Assembly: GCF_015832195.1 (NCBI RefSeq)
Contig: NC_052031.1
Coordinates: 124,001 to 188,000 of the forward strand
Source of the DNA: Motacilla alba alba
Lineage: Eukaryota > Chordata > Aves > Passeriformes > Motacillidae
DNA length: 64,000 bases
Direction: 5' to 3'
In this document: piece by piece, positions 47,207-59,500 of the stretch
Layout of the letters: each line of letters starts with the position of its first letter
How positions within the stretch are numbered: position 1 is the first letter of the stretch
Notes under the pieces: model-generated
Databases searched by the model: none
Told to the model about the DNA's origin: nothing
The model's input: the letters and a program-made list of their open reading frames with translations, nothing else
Program-made: the position numbers and the translations under genes

Positions 47207-50001
47207 AGCACCACTTTTTAAAACTCTCCATGGGCACTCTTCTCTAGGATTTTCTCATGTCCCACTGTTGTTGGAGTGAGGAAAAGGGGCCCTGACCACA
47301 GTCTGCAGCTGCCTCATGTTACTGGGAGAGGTGATGGGTACAGACTCTGCTCACGGCTGCATGGTGACCAGAGAGGCAACCTGGACAAGCTGGAACAGGA
47401 GACATCCTCGCTGGATCTCAGGGAAAAACCTCGGAGCACTGGATAAAGGCCCTGAGAGGCCCTGGACTCTGACCTTGGAGACTCTCAGCACTCACCTGGC
47501 CGCAGATGAGCACACTCCCAGCCTGAGCCACCCCTGCAAGGGCCTGCTCAAACCATGGCTTGGACCAGCAGTCCCTGCCAGCACAAGTCTGAGGCTGGAA
47601 TCAAACTCTCTCCAGGTTTTCCAATATTAATATTTCAGGGGTTTCTCCCAGTGATTTCCTTAGGAAAAGCACTTCCTTCAGGATTTTTCAAATTATTTTT
47701 AGCTAAATTTTCAGGGGCACCTCTTACTGGAACCAGGCAAGGAATAAGCTGAATTTGGCATTTCCATTTTGGCCTATCCAGGACAGGAAAACAGCCTCAC
47801 CCTACATCTTGTGGGAGAGGTCATAGATTCCCAACTCTCCCAACACTTGACAAGGAGATTTTTGTCTAAAGAAAATGGTACTGTTTCAAGCTTTTGTCCA
47901 GTGTAATTTACACTTGTGTTTAAGAAGACTGGGCAAGAAGGGTTGCAGTTTTCTGGTCTAACCATCAACTGGCCAAAGCTGACCGGATTTACAGGTGTTT
48001 GCAGTGTGCTGATGTTTGCAGAAGCCCAAACACTGCACTCACAAGCACGAAGTGAGTGCCTCCTACCCCGGGGCACCACCCTTGCCCAGGGGAGGTCCAA
48101 CACCTGCAGGGGCCTGGACGTGGAAGGTGTGGTCACGGCAGCAGCCCTGGGGCCACTGGCTCTTCCTGGCCAACTTGTGCTCAGAAAGCACCAAGGAAAG
48201 TCTCTTCTGTCATCACTGATCAGCACTTTTGCCTCATGGCTGCTCGTGGTCCTTCTGGGCCGTGGTGGCACCTGCTGCCTGTCCCTGGTCACAGGGCAGC
48301 CCGAGAGGCCTCATCCAGGTGTGGCACCAGCTCTGCCCCCGGGGCCAATTAGTGCACTTCCACCAGGAGGCTGAAGTTGGAGAGAAGTTCCTGTGCTCCC
48401 AATCTGCCTGCTTGGTCCCGCTCCCCACAGCCTCCTGTCGGTGGGAGCAGGAGCTCCAGTGCCAATTACAAAAGCCCAGAGCACTCCACCTGCTCACCTG
48501 CATGTTTGTGAGTCGCAAACAAGGCCCACAGCGGGCTGTTAAAAGTTCTGGGCTGGTAATGGTTCCAGGCAGACACTTAATTCACAGCTGCTGGAATCAG
48601 TCACATCCCAGAGGCACTTGGAGCGAGAAGGCCCCAGATGGCACAGACCTACCACCCTTGAGATGTCTGAGCACAGGACACACACCTGGAACTGCTGAAG
48701 TAAAACAAAAAGAGAAAACAGTAAGTAATTGGCCAGTGCTTTGACAAGCTCTGGAAAATATTTGAGTGACAGCAAGCATTTTGAAAACATCTGTTTTTGC
48801 AACAAAAAATAAAATGTTAAGATTCCAGGGCTATTTGCAATCCTGATTGTTCCTCCTGCCCAAATTCTTGCCCTGCTCCAGCCACAGCAGGTATATCCCA
48901 CAGTAGGTAGAAGCAGTTATTACAGCATTGCATACCTCATACGTGACTTGTTTGAGTCATTCTGGTGCCTCGTGGTCCTATGCTGAATCACCTCTGATTT
49001 TTAACTTCCAAGGGTTTAATTTAACACAGTTTATCTAATTTTTCTCTCCTTGCTGCCCCTTTCCCGTCTGTGGGTTCAGACCAAGCTGAAACCAGAGACC
49101 TGGGCCTTGCCTCAGGCTTATGCTTTTCTGTCACAAAGATTTTCAGCTGCTTTATCTGACCTCCAAACTTTGTGTCACAAAATAACAAAAACAATAATCT
49201 GAATTCTAGTTCAGCTTAGTTTTGTGAGGGATGGTGCTGCCACGATCTCACATCTGTGGTTTTTCTGGTGTTTTCCTTCTATCCAATGTTTAAACTTCTC
49301 CTGCCTGTTGTCCCTGTGCAGGTACCCAGGGATGGGACTGGGAAATGCTGAACCATGGCTGCTGCTGCAAGCAGGAGCTGCTCCAGGGCTGCACAGACAC
49401 TCCAACAGTGCTGTCACCATATCTCATCCCTCACATTGCTTCCAGAACTCTCCTTGCACTCAGGGGAGGGATGGATTTCTATAGTTTCCATAAAATATCT
49501 GTTCTCTGGAAAGGATCAACACAGCCCCATGTTAAATTTAAATATTCAGCTCCAGCAGCAGCTGCTGCTTTGCACAACTGATGGCTTTTAACTTTCCCTG
49601 GGTGCTGTGGGAGATACAGAACTTTGTTTTGTTTATCTGGAATGTTGTGGAAGGCAGGGGAGCATTAATGAGGAAATCTGGCTAATACAAGTACTCAATA
49701 GTCATGTGTGAATGGAGGGGACCATCGAGTCCTGGACAAGTTGATAATTGGGATTGGGATCTGATGGAGAGATGAAAACTGCTTCTTCCTGGAGCCTGCC
49801 AGGGCTTTGGACAGTGTGTCACAGAGATGTGGCTGTCTGGACGCAGGTGAGGAGGAGCACATGTGGATGGCTTGTCTGTGTAGACAGGAGTCTGGTCTGT
49901 CATGGGGTTTTCCTGGTCTGTGGCACCACGTCAAGCTCGAAGTTACATTTGGTCAGTGTCCAGATCCAGCCCCAGCCTGTCTGGGGCATGAGGTGGGAGA
50001 G

Positions 50002-50587
50002 TGTTGGGGAAGATGAAACAGGAAAGCCTTATAAATATGATTGCCTGGCAAAAGATTTTGAGAATATGGAAATTATAAGTGTGATTGAAATGAAAGCAAG
50101 CTTTGAGATACCTTAGTTACTGAACAATTGGAAAACTATGCCATGGCTGGCTGAAGGTAATCCCCTTTTGATGAAACAACACCCTCTGCCTGCAGACAGG
50201 TCCCAGGGTCAGAGCAGACCCTGCCAGCTCAGCAGAAGGGGCCCAAAGAGCAGTTTTTAGGGTTTAAAATGTAACACAGCATGGTAATGTAATGATTCTT
50301 ATAGGTGGTATGTAAATGCTATAGGATTTGTATCTTGTATAAGACTGGTTAGTGAAAATTAGAATATTCAGCATAGAAGAAGATTTATGGTATGGCAATG
50401 GGAACTTTGTCCTCTTTCGTCCTCTCTTTTCCTCTTGCTCTCTCTCTCCCTCTTTGGGGCCAGCTCCGAGCTCTGCCTGGCAGCTCCCAGCAGGGCCCTG
50501 CACCCAGGCCCTGTGCAATAAACCCCAAGTTCCCAGACCTGGCTTCACAGATCTCTCGTGTCTGTCCTGCCCCCCGTCGCTCATACA
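50002..50587 (+). mobile_element. Solo LTR with 6-bp target-site duplication
   Basis: 586 bp starting TGTTGGGGAAGATG and ending CATACA, flanked by the perfect direct repeat GGAGAG at 49,996-50,001 and 50,588-50,593. It carries AATAAA at 50,517-50,522 followed by a segment ending CTCGTGTCTGTCC, as expected for an R/U5 boundary. The 6-bp duplication suggests a class II integrase. No internal retroviral sequence is left, so this arose by LTR-LTR recombination. Confidence 0.88.
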
Positions 50588-51128
50588 GGAGAGTGTTTAT
50601 TTTCTGTGCTCGGAAGAAAACAGTCCCAATCTGTCAGGATTTTTTCCTGCAGTTTGGTGTTTCTCTCCCTCCTTGTTCCTCCTGCTTTGTACAGCAGCTC
50701 TGTGGGAAAACTGTGGACAACAGGGTTGTGACCCCCAAATCTGAGATGGCTGTTTGCTAATCCCTTGGAACGTTCAGTGTGGGGATGGATTGGACTTCCC
50801 TGGCACAGCCTTCCCTGCACACCAGTACTTGTGCTTGCCTGGGATTTGATTCTGTGGCTGCTTTCCCAGGCTCCTTTTCTTCTCCATGTGACAACCCACA
50901 GCCTGACACAAGACCAAATCCACAAAATCTTTGGCCACCTACAACACCCTTGTCTCCAGCTCTGCACAGGGAGATGCAGCTTTAGCAGAGACAAGGGCAG
51001 CCAGCACTGAAGTGGTAAATTTGTCTTTATTTCCATTGTATCCATTTTTCCTTGTCCCCAGACCTGGGAAAAGCAGGACACAGGCTGTTGTGAGAAGAGC
51101 AGATCTGACAGTTCTTGACTTCTGCCTC

Positions 51129-51673
51129 TGTCAAGGTGGAGATTGAAGCACTCAAGACAGTGTTTGGTGTTCAGACTCGGGGTTTATTATTTCTTATCTC
51201 TATTACACGTGGTGAGTTCTACAGCATTCTACTAACAAGCTACAGAATGGCTAACAATCTTTCTGTACATGGTCTTTTAAGGCTAAACTATCCAATTAAG
51301 AAATGACACCTAAATTATTTTCATTTTAACCCAATAACTAATCACTCAAAGTCCGCAATGCAGACTTTTCTGTCCAATTACACAAAACCACCCAAAGCCA
51401 TGAAGAAAAAGGAAGAAGGTGAAGAAGGACAGGCTACCATGCTAAAACCTCCATCTTGCTCTACATGTATTACTGTATTCTAAAACCTTAAACTCTTAAG
51501 TTTTCCACCCTGTCATATCACACACTTCTAACCAACTACACACCCATAATACAAGTGCTATCAATCAATTTTGGAAGCTTCTCCACAGCCTCAGGTCAAA
51601 TGCAGTGTTCTCTTGGGGATCAGTGTATGTCAGCACAGAAAGTCTGAAATTCTCAGCAGCCAGGGTTCCAACA
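51129..51673 (-). mobile_element. Endogenous retroviral LTR (545 bp)
   Basis: Read on the minus strand it starts TGTTGGAACCCTGGCTGC and ends CCACCTTGACA. AATAATAAACCCCGAGTC near the 3' end provides a polyadenylation signal. It lies 541 bp from the preceding LTR, in opposite orientation and of a different family. Flanking hexamers (TGCCTC and GAGATC) do not match, so either a boundary is off or the copy is rearranged. Confidence 0.72.
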
Positions 51674-52169
51674 GAGATCAGCTGCAGAGAGGGAAATACT
51701 GAGCAGCAGCAGAGCCCCCCAGGTGGGGCTGGTAGGAATTGTGGCCCTGCTGGAGGAAGGAGAGGCCTGACCTGCTGCCCAGGGGCCCACGTGGCCCTGT
51801 GCCTCCCCTGACACTGCAGCAACAGCCCGGGGTCCACACCTGCCCAGGAGCACAAAAAGGAACTCCAGAGGGTGTGAGGCCAAAGCCCTGCCTTGGCATA
51901 GGGGCTCCTGACCTTATTTTATCACCCTTGGAGAATAAAAATAATAAAAGAGGGTATTTTATGTCTCGGTGAAATTGCCAGTTTTCAGGCTGTTTCCACT
52001 GCCTTGTGTCCATTCCTGGGACACCTGAGGTTCCCTTCACTGCTCACACTGGGATTTCTACCCACCAATAAACCCCACTGAGCTCCTAAGTCTGAGCAGC
52101 CCCAGCCCTCAGCCTCTCCTTACCTGTCAGATTCTCAGGTGTCCTAATCAATCCAGCTGGACTCCAGCT

Positions 52170-52475
52170 CTGACCAGGCTGTCCTGCACTGGGGAGTCCA
52201 GAACTGGTGCCAGTGCTCCAGATGTGGCCTTACCTGTGCCCCAGGAGGGGACGGGGGTAACCTGTGGGAAGTGCTCTGGCTCCCACACCTGAGGATGCTG
52301 TCAGACCGTGGAGGTGCGTTGCTGACTCAGGGGTGGCTCATGGCCATCAGGACAGCCAGATGCTTCTCTGGTCCCTCACGTGAGTGCTGGCAAATGGAAA
52401 CATCCCTGCCCAGGTGCAGGACATGGCATTTTCCTCTGGAAACTTCATGAAATTCCCATTGGCCCATTTCTCCCT
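52170..52475 (-). mobile_element. CR1 LINE fragment
   Basis: Resembles CR1 interior in reverse orientation: GTGCTCCAGATGTGGCCTTA near 52,210 and AACTTCATGAAATTCCCATTGGCCCA near 52,441-52,466 by position. Diverged, with probable internal deletions. Confidence 0.6.
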
Positions 52476-53269
52476 GAAGAGACCAGCCCAGAGCAGGTAC
52501 ACACCTGGGGGACTGAAGCCTGTGGGTGTGCCATGAGTGAGTAAACAAGAAGGAAAGAGGAAGAAATAAGTAGAACAGCAAAGCCCAGCCCAGCCCCAGC
52601 CCAGCCCTCTGTGCTGTGTCACCTCCCCCAGGGACTGGTAGAGACTAGGCAGAACCTGCAGGGAAAGGGGGGAGAAAAGATGCTGGACTGAAGCTGAACC
52701 TGGGAAAGTAGAGGAAAGGTGTCTCCCCAGGTGTTTCTTTAGTCATTATCTTGGGTTTTCCTCAGTACCTGAATCAGTGACTAAAGTTTGTGCCACAGCA
52801 ATAAATCAAGTGAAATTCCTCAAGCTGAGAGGGTTCTGCCCATGGTGGCAGGGACTGAGGCCAGGCCTGGGCTGGGATCAGCAGAGATTTTCCTCTGAAG
52901 CATTTCCTTCCCTTCTTCCCAGGCCAAACCGTGCTGTCCCCTCCAGGGCTGACACAAACCTGCTCAATTCTTCCAAGAGCAGATCAAGTTTAGGCCCAAA
53001 CTCACACGTCCCTGTGAGAGGCCCTGTCCCAGCTCCACACCTGGGCTGGACCCTGTGCCCCAGGCAGTGCTTTGCAGCAGCACCTGGGGCAGAAGCTGCT
53101 GCAGACACACAGCTGTGACCAGCCCTGTGCACAGACCCCACAGGTGGGCCAGGCACCCGCAGCTTCCCGGAAAAAACAGGGATCTCAAACTGCCCTTCAA
53201 ACCTGTACTGAGGTGTCACGTTGTCTCGGTTTGAGACCACCTGGGACACTGATTAACTGCTGTAACACC

Positions 53270-53405
53270 CATCAGCATGGAATGGCTTGGGCTGCGAGGG
53301 ACCGTACAGCTCATCCAGCTCCGTGCCCCTGCCATCAACAAGGACGTCACCCACTGCACCAGGCTGCTCCAGGCCCCTCCAGCTCAGCCCAGGAAACTGC
53401 CAGGG
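53270..53405 (-). mobile_element. CR1 LINE 3' fragment
   Basis: Reverse CR1 tail: CATGGAATGGCTTGGGCTGC, GAGGGACC, CAGCTCATCCAGCTCC and GGCTGCTCCAGGCCCCTCCA. Confidence 0.75.
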
Positions 53406-55219
53406 ATGGGGCAAGCACCACTGGAAAAGCAAAATATCACTTGCTGGGTACTTACAAGGAAAAGAAAATGGGAAAAAAAAGCCCAAAACAAACAAACCCA
53501 CTTTGGTAAGAGCCCTGAAAGCAGAGTTACCTGTGACATTCTGTAAGACTTCCCTGCAGAGCAAAAATCAGTTTTGACACTGCCTCCTGCATCAAACACC
53601 AAGTGCTTCAGCCTCGGCTCTCTGATAAAGTCTGCTGGACAGCTTTAGATTCACCCAACAAATCCCCTGTCAGGGGCAATAGGCTGCCCAGTCTGAGCAC
53701 CTGTGCTCAGGTACAGCCTCAGGGCCAGGGCAATGCCAAGGTGTCACCCAGCAGGTACCTGAATCCCAGTGGCTGTCAGGCAGTGTCACTGCGACAATCC
53801 TGCTGGCAGAGTTCTCTGCACTGGCACTGTTCAAAAGGGGCCTTTTTCCAAGTGTAACCAGTGCAAGTGAGTAGGAAAAAAGACCAAAACTTCAATAACG
53901 GCAAGTGTGAGCCAGGAATTATCAGCTAATGATATTCTCAAGGAATATCCAAAAAGGAAAGCACAACATAAAAGAAGAAAGGTGAAAAATAGTAAAGTTT
54001 AATAGTTAAAAGAAAAACACACAGATCTGAGCAAAACCTCCAGGAATCAATAAAAAAACCTGACAAAATATAAATAAAGTATCAACAGCACTGGGGACAG
54101 CAGCTCTCAGACCTGTGTGAAGACACACAGGATCCTGAGCAGATCCACTCTGGACACTGCTGAGGACAGGGACAGCAGTGATGTCCTGCAGATCTCTGGC
54201 TCTGTACCTGGAACAGAACAACATCCATTTGATCCCAGACAGGAGGAGGAGGGAACACAAACACGGGTGAGTGTGGGCAGCGCTTTCCACCACAGCGTCA
54301 GTCACTAGCCAACACCTCACAGGGTTCTGGAAGCACCTGGAGAGTCCCTGCCTTGGCTCTGTGATGGACCAGGGCTCTGCTTTCCTGCCCCAAGCACAGC
54401 ACACCTTCCCCAGCCTGAGCATTTGGGACTGCCCAAAGGAAATCCCTACAGGGCACTGTAACTAAAACGGCAGCACTGCAAGGAGCCCACAGGGAGACAG
54501 CATAAATGGACTGAAACCCCGCCCAGGAACACATCACACAGCACCACAGACTGAAACACAAATCAGCTGCCAGGACCTGGCTCTCTACCTCCCAACTAAG
54601 CCCTCCTGCACCACCCTGTCATTGTTCCACCACACATCTGGGTAATTCAATGGCCTTGTTCATCCCATTTCCCAAGGACACGGAACTGCCCCGGCACCCA
54701 GTCAGGCTGTGGACACTGGGGGCTCCAAGTGCTCTCACATGCAGAGCTACTGGCAAAGCTCCTCATTTCCCAGCCCAGCTGCAGGTGAGCAAGGACAGGA
54801 CAGTTCATCTTGCCCTGCTGATGTCTTTCTTTTCTCCCTAAGGCACTGTGGGAACAGCCAGCTGGGAGAATCTGAGGCTTCCCATCAGCAAACCCAGGCC
54901 AATCCCACCTGGAACAAGCAACCCATCCTTCACCTGGCCCTTGACCAACTCACCTGTCCTGGTCACACCCAAACAAACTCAGGGAGCCAGTGAGCAGCAT
55001 GGCCAGACTGTCAGCATGAGCACTGCTGGGGGAACTCTTCCTACAGCACCCCAGCATCTGCCTGTTGCACCAATAACCTGATCCCAGGCAGCACAAGGCT
55101 GCTTTCCCTCTCCCACACTCCCTGAAAAGCAGCACAGCTCTGTGTCTGCTGCCCCAGGAGAGTGCCCACAGGGGCTGCCCGGCCAGCCAAGCACACCCTG
55201 CCCGGGAAACCCAGGTCAC

Positions 55220-56508
55220 CTGTGCTGGCTGTGCCCCGAGCACGCGGTGCACGCGCTCCTGGGCGCTGTAGAACAGCTGCCCCCGCCGCAGCTGCGGCTC
55301 GTCCTGCTCGTACCAGCGCTGCTCGTCGAACTCGGGGAAGAAAAAGGCAATTTCTCTGCTGGCTGAGGCAGGCGAGTCTGTCAAAAGAGAGGGAAAGGCA
55401 GTGAGATGCCAGTCTGCCACCACAAACACGTGCTGCGCTCCAAAGGTGTCTGGCTATGCTGCACCTGGCCAGGGGTGCGTGGGGTCTGCAGAAGGGAACA
55501 AATCGCTCACTTGGAGCCCCAGAACTAAAGCAAAGGCAGACAAAGCACCGTCATTCCTGCCTCCCCAAGAACCATCCAAGAATGCTAGGCCTACCTGAGC
55601 CATGGGTCGTGTTCCTGGTGTCCGTAAGGCCGTAGGCACCTCGGATGGAGTCTGGGTCGCTGTGTCGGGCTCGGAACACTTTGGTGGGTCCCATCAGGGA
55701 TCTCCAGCGAGGGACAGCATTCTCATGGGCCAGGATGTAAGCCCACATGGGGCCACTGTAGCAAGGGCCCACCAGGAACGGCAGGAGAAAAGATTATGAA
55801 GAGCTCATTACAAACAAGTTATTGGTCCTTACAAACCTGCACGGTACAGCCGCCATGGGCTGCCACGCCGGGCCCGGCCTGCCCTGCCACGCCACGGGGA
55901 CGGGCACGGTCCCACCGCGGCACCGAGGCCACGGGTTGGCACTGCTGGCCTGCTGCAAACGACGACCTCCACCACCTTCGGGGGTGCCACCCGCACGCAT
56001 CACTGCTGTCACAGCAGGCTGCGGTCCCGAGAGCGTCTCTCGTCCGCACATCCCAGCGAGCCCCTCCGCACCCGGCAGCGCACAGCCGCGGCACGGACCT
56101 GGCCATGAACTCCACCAGCCGCTGGTAGAAGAAACGCCCTGCGGAGACACACGGACCGAGTCGGCTCCGGCCCGGGGCAGCGTCCCGCTCCGCAGCCCTC
56201 AGCTCCGCTCGTACCTGCGTGCTCCCGGTAGAAGCGGCGGCTCTGCTCCGCGCCGCACCGCACCTCCTTGGCGCGGACGATGAGGAACCGGTGGCGGAGG
56301 ATGGCGGCGTGCACGGCCTGCGGGAAGAAGCGGCGCTGGGAGGGGTCGCGGCGAGGCCTGCCGTGCTGTGCTGTGCCGGGCCGGGCCGGGCCGGGCCGTG
56401 TCGTGCCGTGCCGTGCCGGGCCCTCACCTCGCGCACGAGCGGATGGGCCACGGCGTCCGGCTTGAGCAGCGCCAGCGTCAGCGTCAGCCGCCGCGCGGGG
56501 GCCGCCAT
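55220..56508 (-). CDS. NME6: Nucleoside diphosphate kinase 6, about 181 aa plus an unresolved C-terminus
   Basis: NME6 is a mitochondrial NDP kinase-family protein; NDP kinases transfer a phosphate through a phospho-histidine. Minus-strand exons: 56508-56428, 56317-56215, 56138-56099, 55755-55595 and 55377-55220, all frame-consistent. The product starts MAAPARRL. It has LLKPDA with Lys16, the FFYQRLVEFMA block, MGPTKVFRARH, DSIRG, and the catalytic NTTHGSD with His126 spanning the exon 4/5 junction. It ends near QLFYSAQERVHRVLG, which aligns with the human C-terminus from memory. The codon after residue 181 sits at CAG|GTGACC, a plausible donor to a short last exon that I could not place. Reading through gives another 89 unconserved codons to a stop at 54,950. 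Introns 1 and 2 are only 110 and 76 bp and very GC-rich. The gene is divergently paired with RABL2. Confidence 0.9.
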
Positions 56509-56597
56509 GGCGGGGCGGGGCCGCACGGGGGCGGGGCCGGGGGCGGGGCCGGGGGCGGGGCCGGGCCGCGCGGCAGCGGGCACGCGCAGGCGCTGCC
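56509..56597. promoter_or_regulatory. Bidirectional NME6/RABL2 promoter
   Basis: Only 89 bp separate the two divergent start codons. The segment holds four or more GC boxes (GGGGCGGGGCC, tandem 13-bp period) and an NRF1-type site, CGCGCAGGCGC, at 56,583-56,593. No TATA box was seen. It lies in a CpG island spanning roughly 55,850-57,120. Transcripts of both genes must start inside this segment or inside the opposite gene's first exon. Confidence 0.8.
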
Positions 56598-59500
56598 ATG
56601 GCGACGGCGGCGGAGCAGCAGGCCCGGGCCGCGGCGCGGGAGGAGGCCTCGCATCGGGCCCGGGAGGAGGCCCCGCATCGGGCCCGGGACGAGGCCCCGG
56701 ATCGGGCCCAGGACGAGGCCGCGGATCGGGCCCGGGACGAGGCCCCGGATCGGGCCCAGGACGAGGCCGCGGTCGGCGCTGAGGAGACGGTGAAGATCAT
56801 CTGCCTGGGCGACAGCGCCGTGGGCAAGTCCAAGTGCGTGGGGCGCGGGCGTCCCGCGGGCCGGGGCCGGGCGGGCAGCGCGGCGCCGCGGCTCACGGGA
56901 CGCGTGCTCTCTCCGCAGGCTGCTGGAGCGGTTCCTGCTCGATGGCTTGTATCCTTGGCAGCGGGGCGGGCGCGGCGGCGGGCGGTGGTGGAGCGGGCCT
57001 GCCCTTCTCGGCGAGCTCCTTAACGCGCCGCAGCCAGCCCCAGCAGCTGTCCACGTTCGCCCTGACGCTGTACCGGCACCGCGCCCGGGTGGGCGGGCAG
57101 GAGGTCCGCGTGGGTGAGTGGGGCCAGCCCGGGGACGGGGGGTGCCATGGCAGAGGGAACGGCTGGGAAGGGCAGATCCCCTCGGCTGGGTCTCGGTTAC
57201 GCGTTTTGATGGACAACAGCATCGTGACAAAACTGGTGCCTTTCTGGGACGGGGCTGCAGCACTGGTGGATGGGGCAAAGTGACTGCCATCATCCCCTGG
57301 GCTTTGCAAAGTGTAGGGCACTGTACCCACGATGTCGTGGACTCTGAGCTGGAGAGACGGGGGTTGGATGGATAGGTGGACAGTCAGGGGATAAAGAACG
57401 GTCTGGATGGACTCCGCATGGAGTCACTGGTCATGGCTCGTTGGAGCTGGGGCTGACACTGCTCAGCATCTTCGTTGTGACACAGACAGTGAATGCAAAT
57501 GGGGTCTGGTGGGGACCTCTCTGTATTTGGGCAGTTCAAGAAAGTCACTGTCCAGTAGGTTTGACACAGAGTCCAATCACAGTTTCAGTGCAAAGGAATC
57601 CCTAAGGAAACTGCCTCATTTGGCTTTGGGTACAGCACCATGCTTGGGTCCAGCTGACAAGAGGTGTGACTACATAGAGGTTCTTAACTGAAGCTGTACC
57701 AAGTTATACAGCAAAACAGAGCCAGATGTGAACCTACAAACCAGTGAGAGATGGGGGATCTCCACCTGAGCTGTACCACCAGCAAAAGGCACGGCCATGT
57801 CCAGGTTTGCCCCGTGACAACTGGTGTACACAGAACTTCATGGACTGGGACCTGTTTGCCTCTGGCTGACTTACCTTCAGCACTTCAGAATGATTCCTGA
57901 CCCGGGAGAGTGGAGTCAGATGTCTGTGAGAGGAGCTGGAGCATGGAGCAGGGCCCCGGCTGACCATCGCTGGGTCAGAAATCAGCAACGCCCAGCAGCT
58001 CCTGGAGTTGTAGATCGTTTCCCGTTGTCATCCCTAGTGACAGAGTGCCAGACATGGCTACTGCTCTGTGCACTTCTGCCTGTCTTGGTCCTGCTGTCCC
58101 ACGCAACTCCTGTCACTGGTGGCTTCTCCTTTGTTGATGGCCTGTGCCAGCACAGCCCTCAGCTGAGCCCAGTTAGGAAAGGTCCCAGTTTGGCACCATT
58201 TCTTAACCCTGAGGTGTTTCACATTGGTGAGGTGAAGCTCAGTTTGTGCCTCTGAGCAGGTGGGCTGGGCTTTGCCTCCTGGATGTGAGTTGTGAGGGAA
58301 ACAGAGCTGGGTGGGTTGTGTCATTCTGAGCTGGTTTTGTGTTACAGACTTCTGGGACACGGCAGGCCAGGAACGGTTTCGGAGCATGCACGCCTCCTAC
58401 TACCACCAGGCCCATGCCTGCATCATGGTGAGGGAGTCTCAGCTGGACCCGTGGGCTTTGGGCACAGAATGGTCTCAGTGAAACTTGGCCTTTGTGTTAC
58501 TTTTATGGTTACACTGCCATGTGTTTCTTGTCTCTTCCAGTGGTCTAAAAAACTTTCCTAGATTGTTCTTTTTACTCTCACCAGATAAACCCCCTGTAGA
58601 TGGACCTGGTTAGCTCTGGTCTGTCTCTCCTGGTAACCCTTTTCCTCTATCCCCTGGCTCTGCTGTCTTCTCAGTGTTCTCATGTTTGCCCCTGTTGCCA
58701 GTTCTGTTGGCTCCCCTCCTGCTCAGATCTCCTGGTTTGTCCTGTCACTCTCACTTTCCACTGTTCCACCAGTGATTTTCATTGGTGGTTTAGTTGTCAG
58801 GACAGAGGAGGCCACATCTGATCCTGCTTGGCACAAACTGTTCCCAGTGCCAGCTCCCTGTGTGGATGGCAGGGACTTGCACAGGACGCAGGACAGTGTA
58901 AAGGACATCAAGGGGCTGTTTCCTGCTGGCTGGGCTTGGCAATACTGTCCCTTTCTCTTCCACCCTTTCTAATAACGCCCAGTTCCCTTCGTCTTGTCTT
59001 CCTGGGAGCATTCTGGATTCTGTCCTTGGGTTGTCAGAGCTGTCCTGGGTCAGTCAGCCGTGCTGGGCTGGCCCCGGGATAGGTGGTTCTCTCTTGGAAG
59101 GTGTTTGATGTGCAGCGGAAGGTCACCTACAAGAACCTGAACAGCTGGTACAAGGAGCTGAGGGAATTCCGCCCAGAGATTCCGTGCATTGTAGTGGCCA
59201 ACAAGATTGATGGTGAGTGTGCCTTCTGCTCCCAGCTTGCCAAGGTTGTGGTCTGTCCCAGAGGATTTCCTTAGCCCCCCAGGGCTGGGTCCTGTGCTGA
59301 CCTCAGCTGCTGTCTTACAGGTGCTTGTTCTGTGTCACCAGCAATTAAAAGTGCAAATTTCATCCATTTCAGTTTTATTCAAGCATTTTTCTTCCAGTTC
59401 TGTCCTTACCACACTGCCTGTTCTATCCATCAAGAACCCAAAAGGGACTGGAGTAGCACCTGGTCAAAAATGGCAGCCAAAGGAAGCAAAAGCTGTTCTG

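Larger units (their letters stand above)
40545..55219. other. Gene-poor intergenic region
   Basis: About 14.7 kb in which no conserved exon was recognised on either strand. It holds CR1 fragments (near 46.4, 47.1, 52.2 and 53.3 kb), three near-complete LTRs (43.1, 50.0 and 51.1 kb), a GT microsatellite (45.3 kb) and a poly-A run (41.9 kb). The right end may contain the terminal exon and 3' UTR of NME6 (minus strand). Several open frames of 100-200 codons exist, but none shows a domain, splice-consistent structure or biased composition. Confidence 0.5.

Noticed and set aside
51123..51679. Target-site duplication around the LTR at 51.1-51.7 kb
   Set aside because: Flanking hexamers TGCCTC and GAGATC do not match and no small shift of the boundaries gives a convincing repeat.
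55819..57330. Minus-strand frames of 250-295 codons across the NME6/RABL2 start region
   Set aside because: They are shadows of the 24-bp GC-rich coding repeat and of NME6 exons read through introns; the spliced NME6 model explains the conserved parts.
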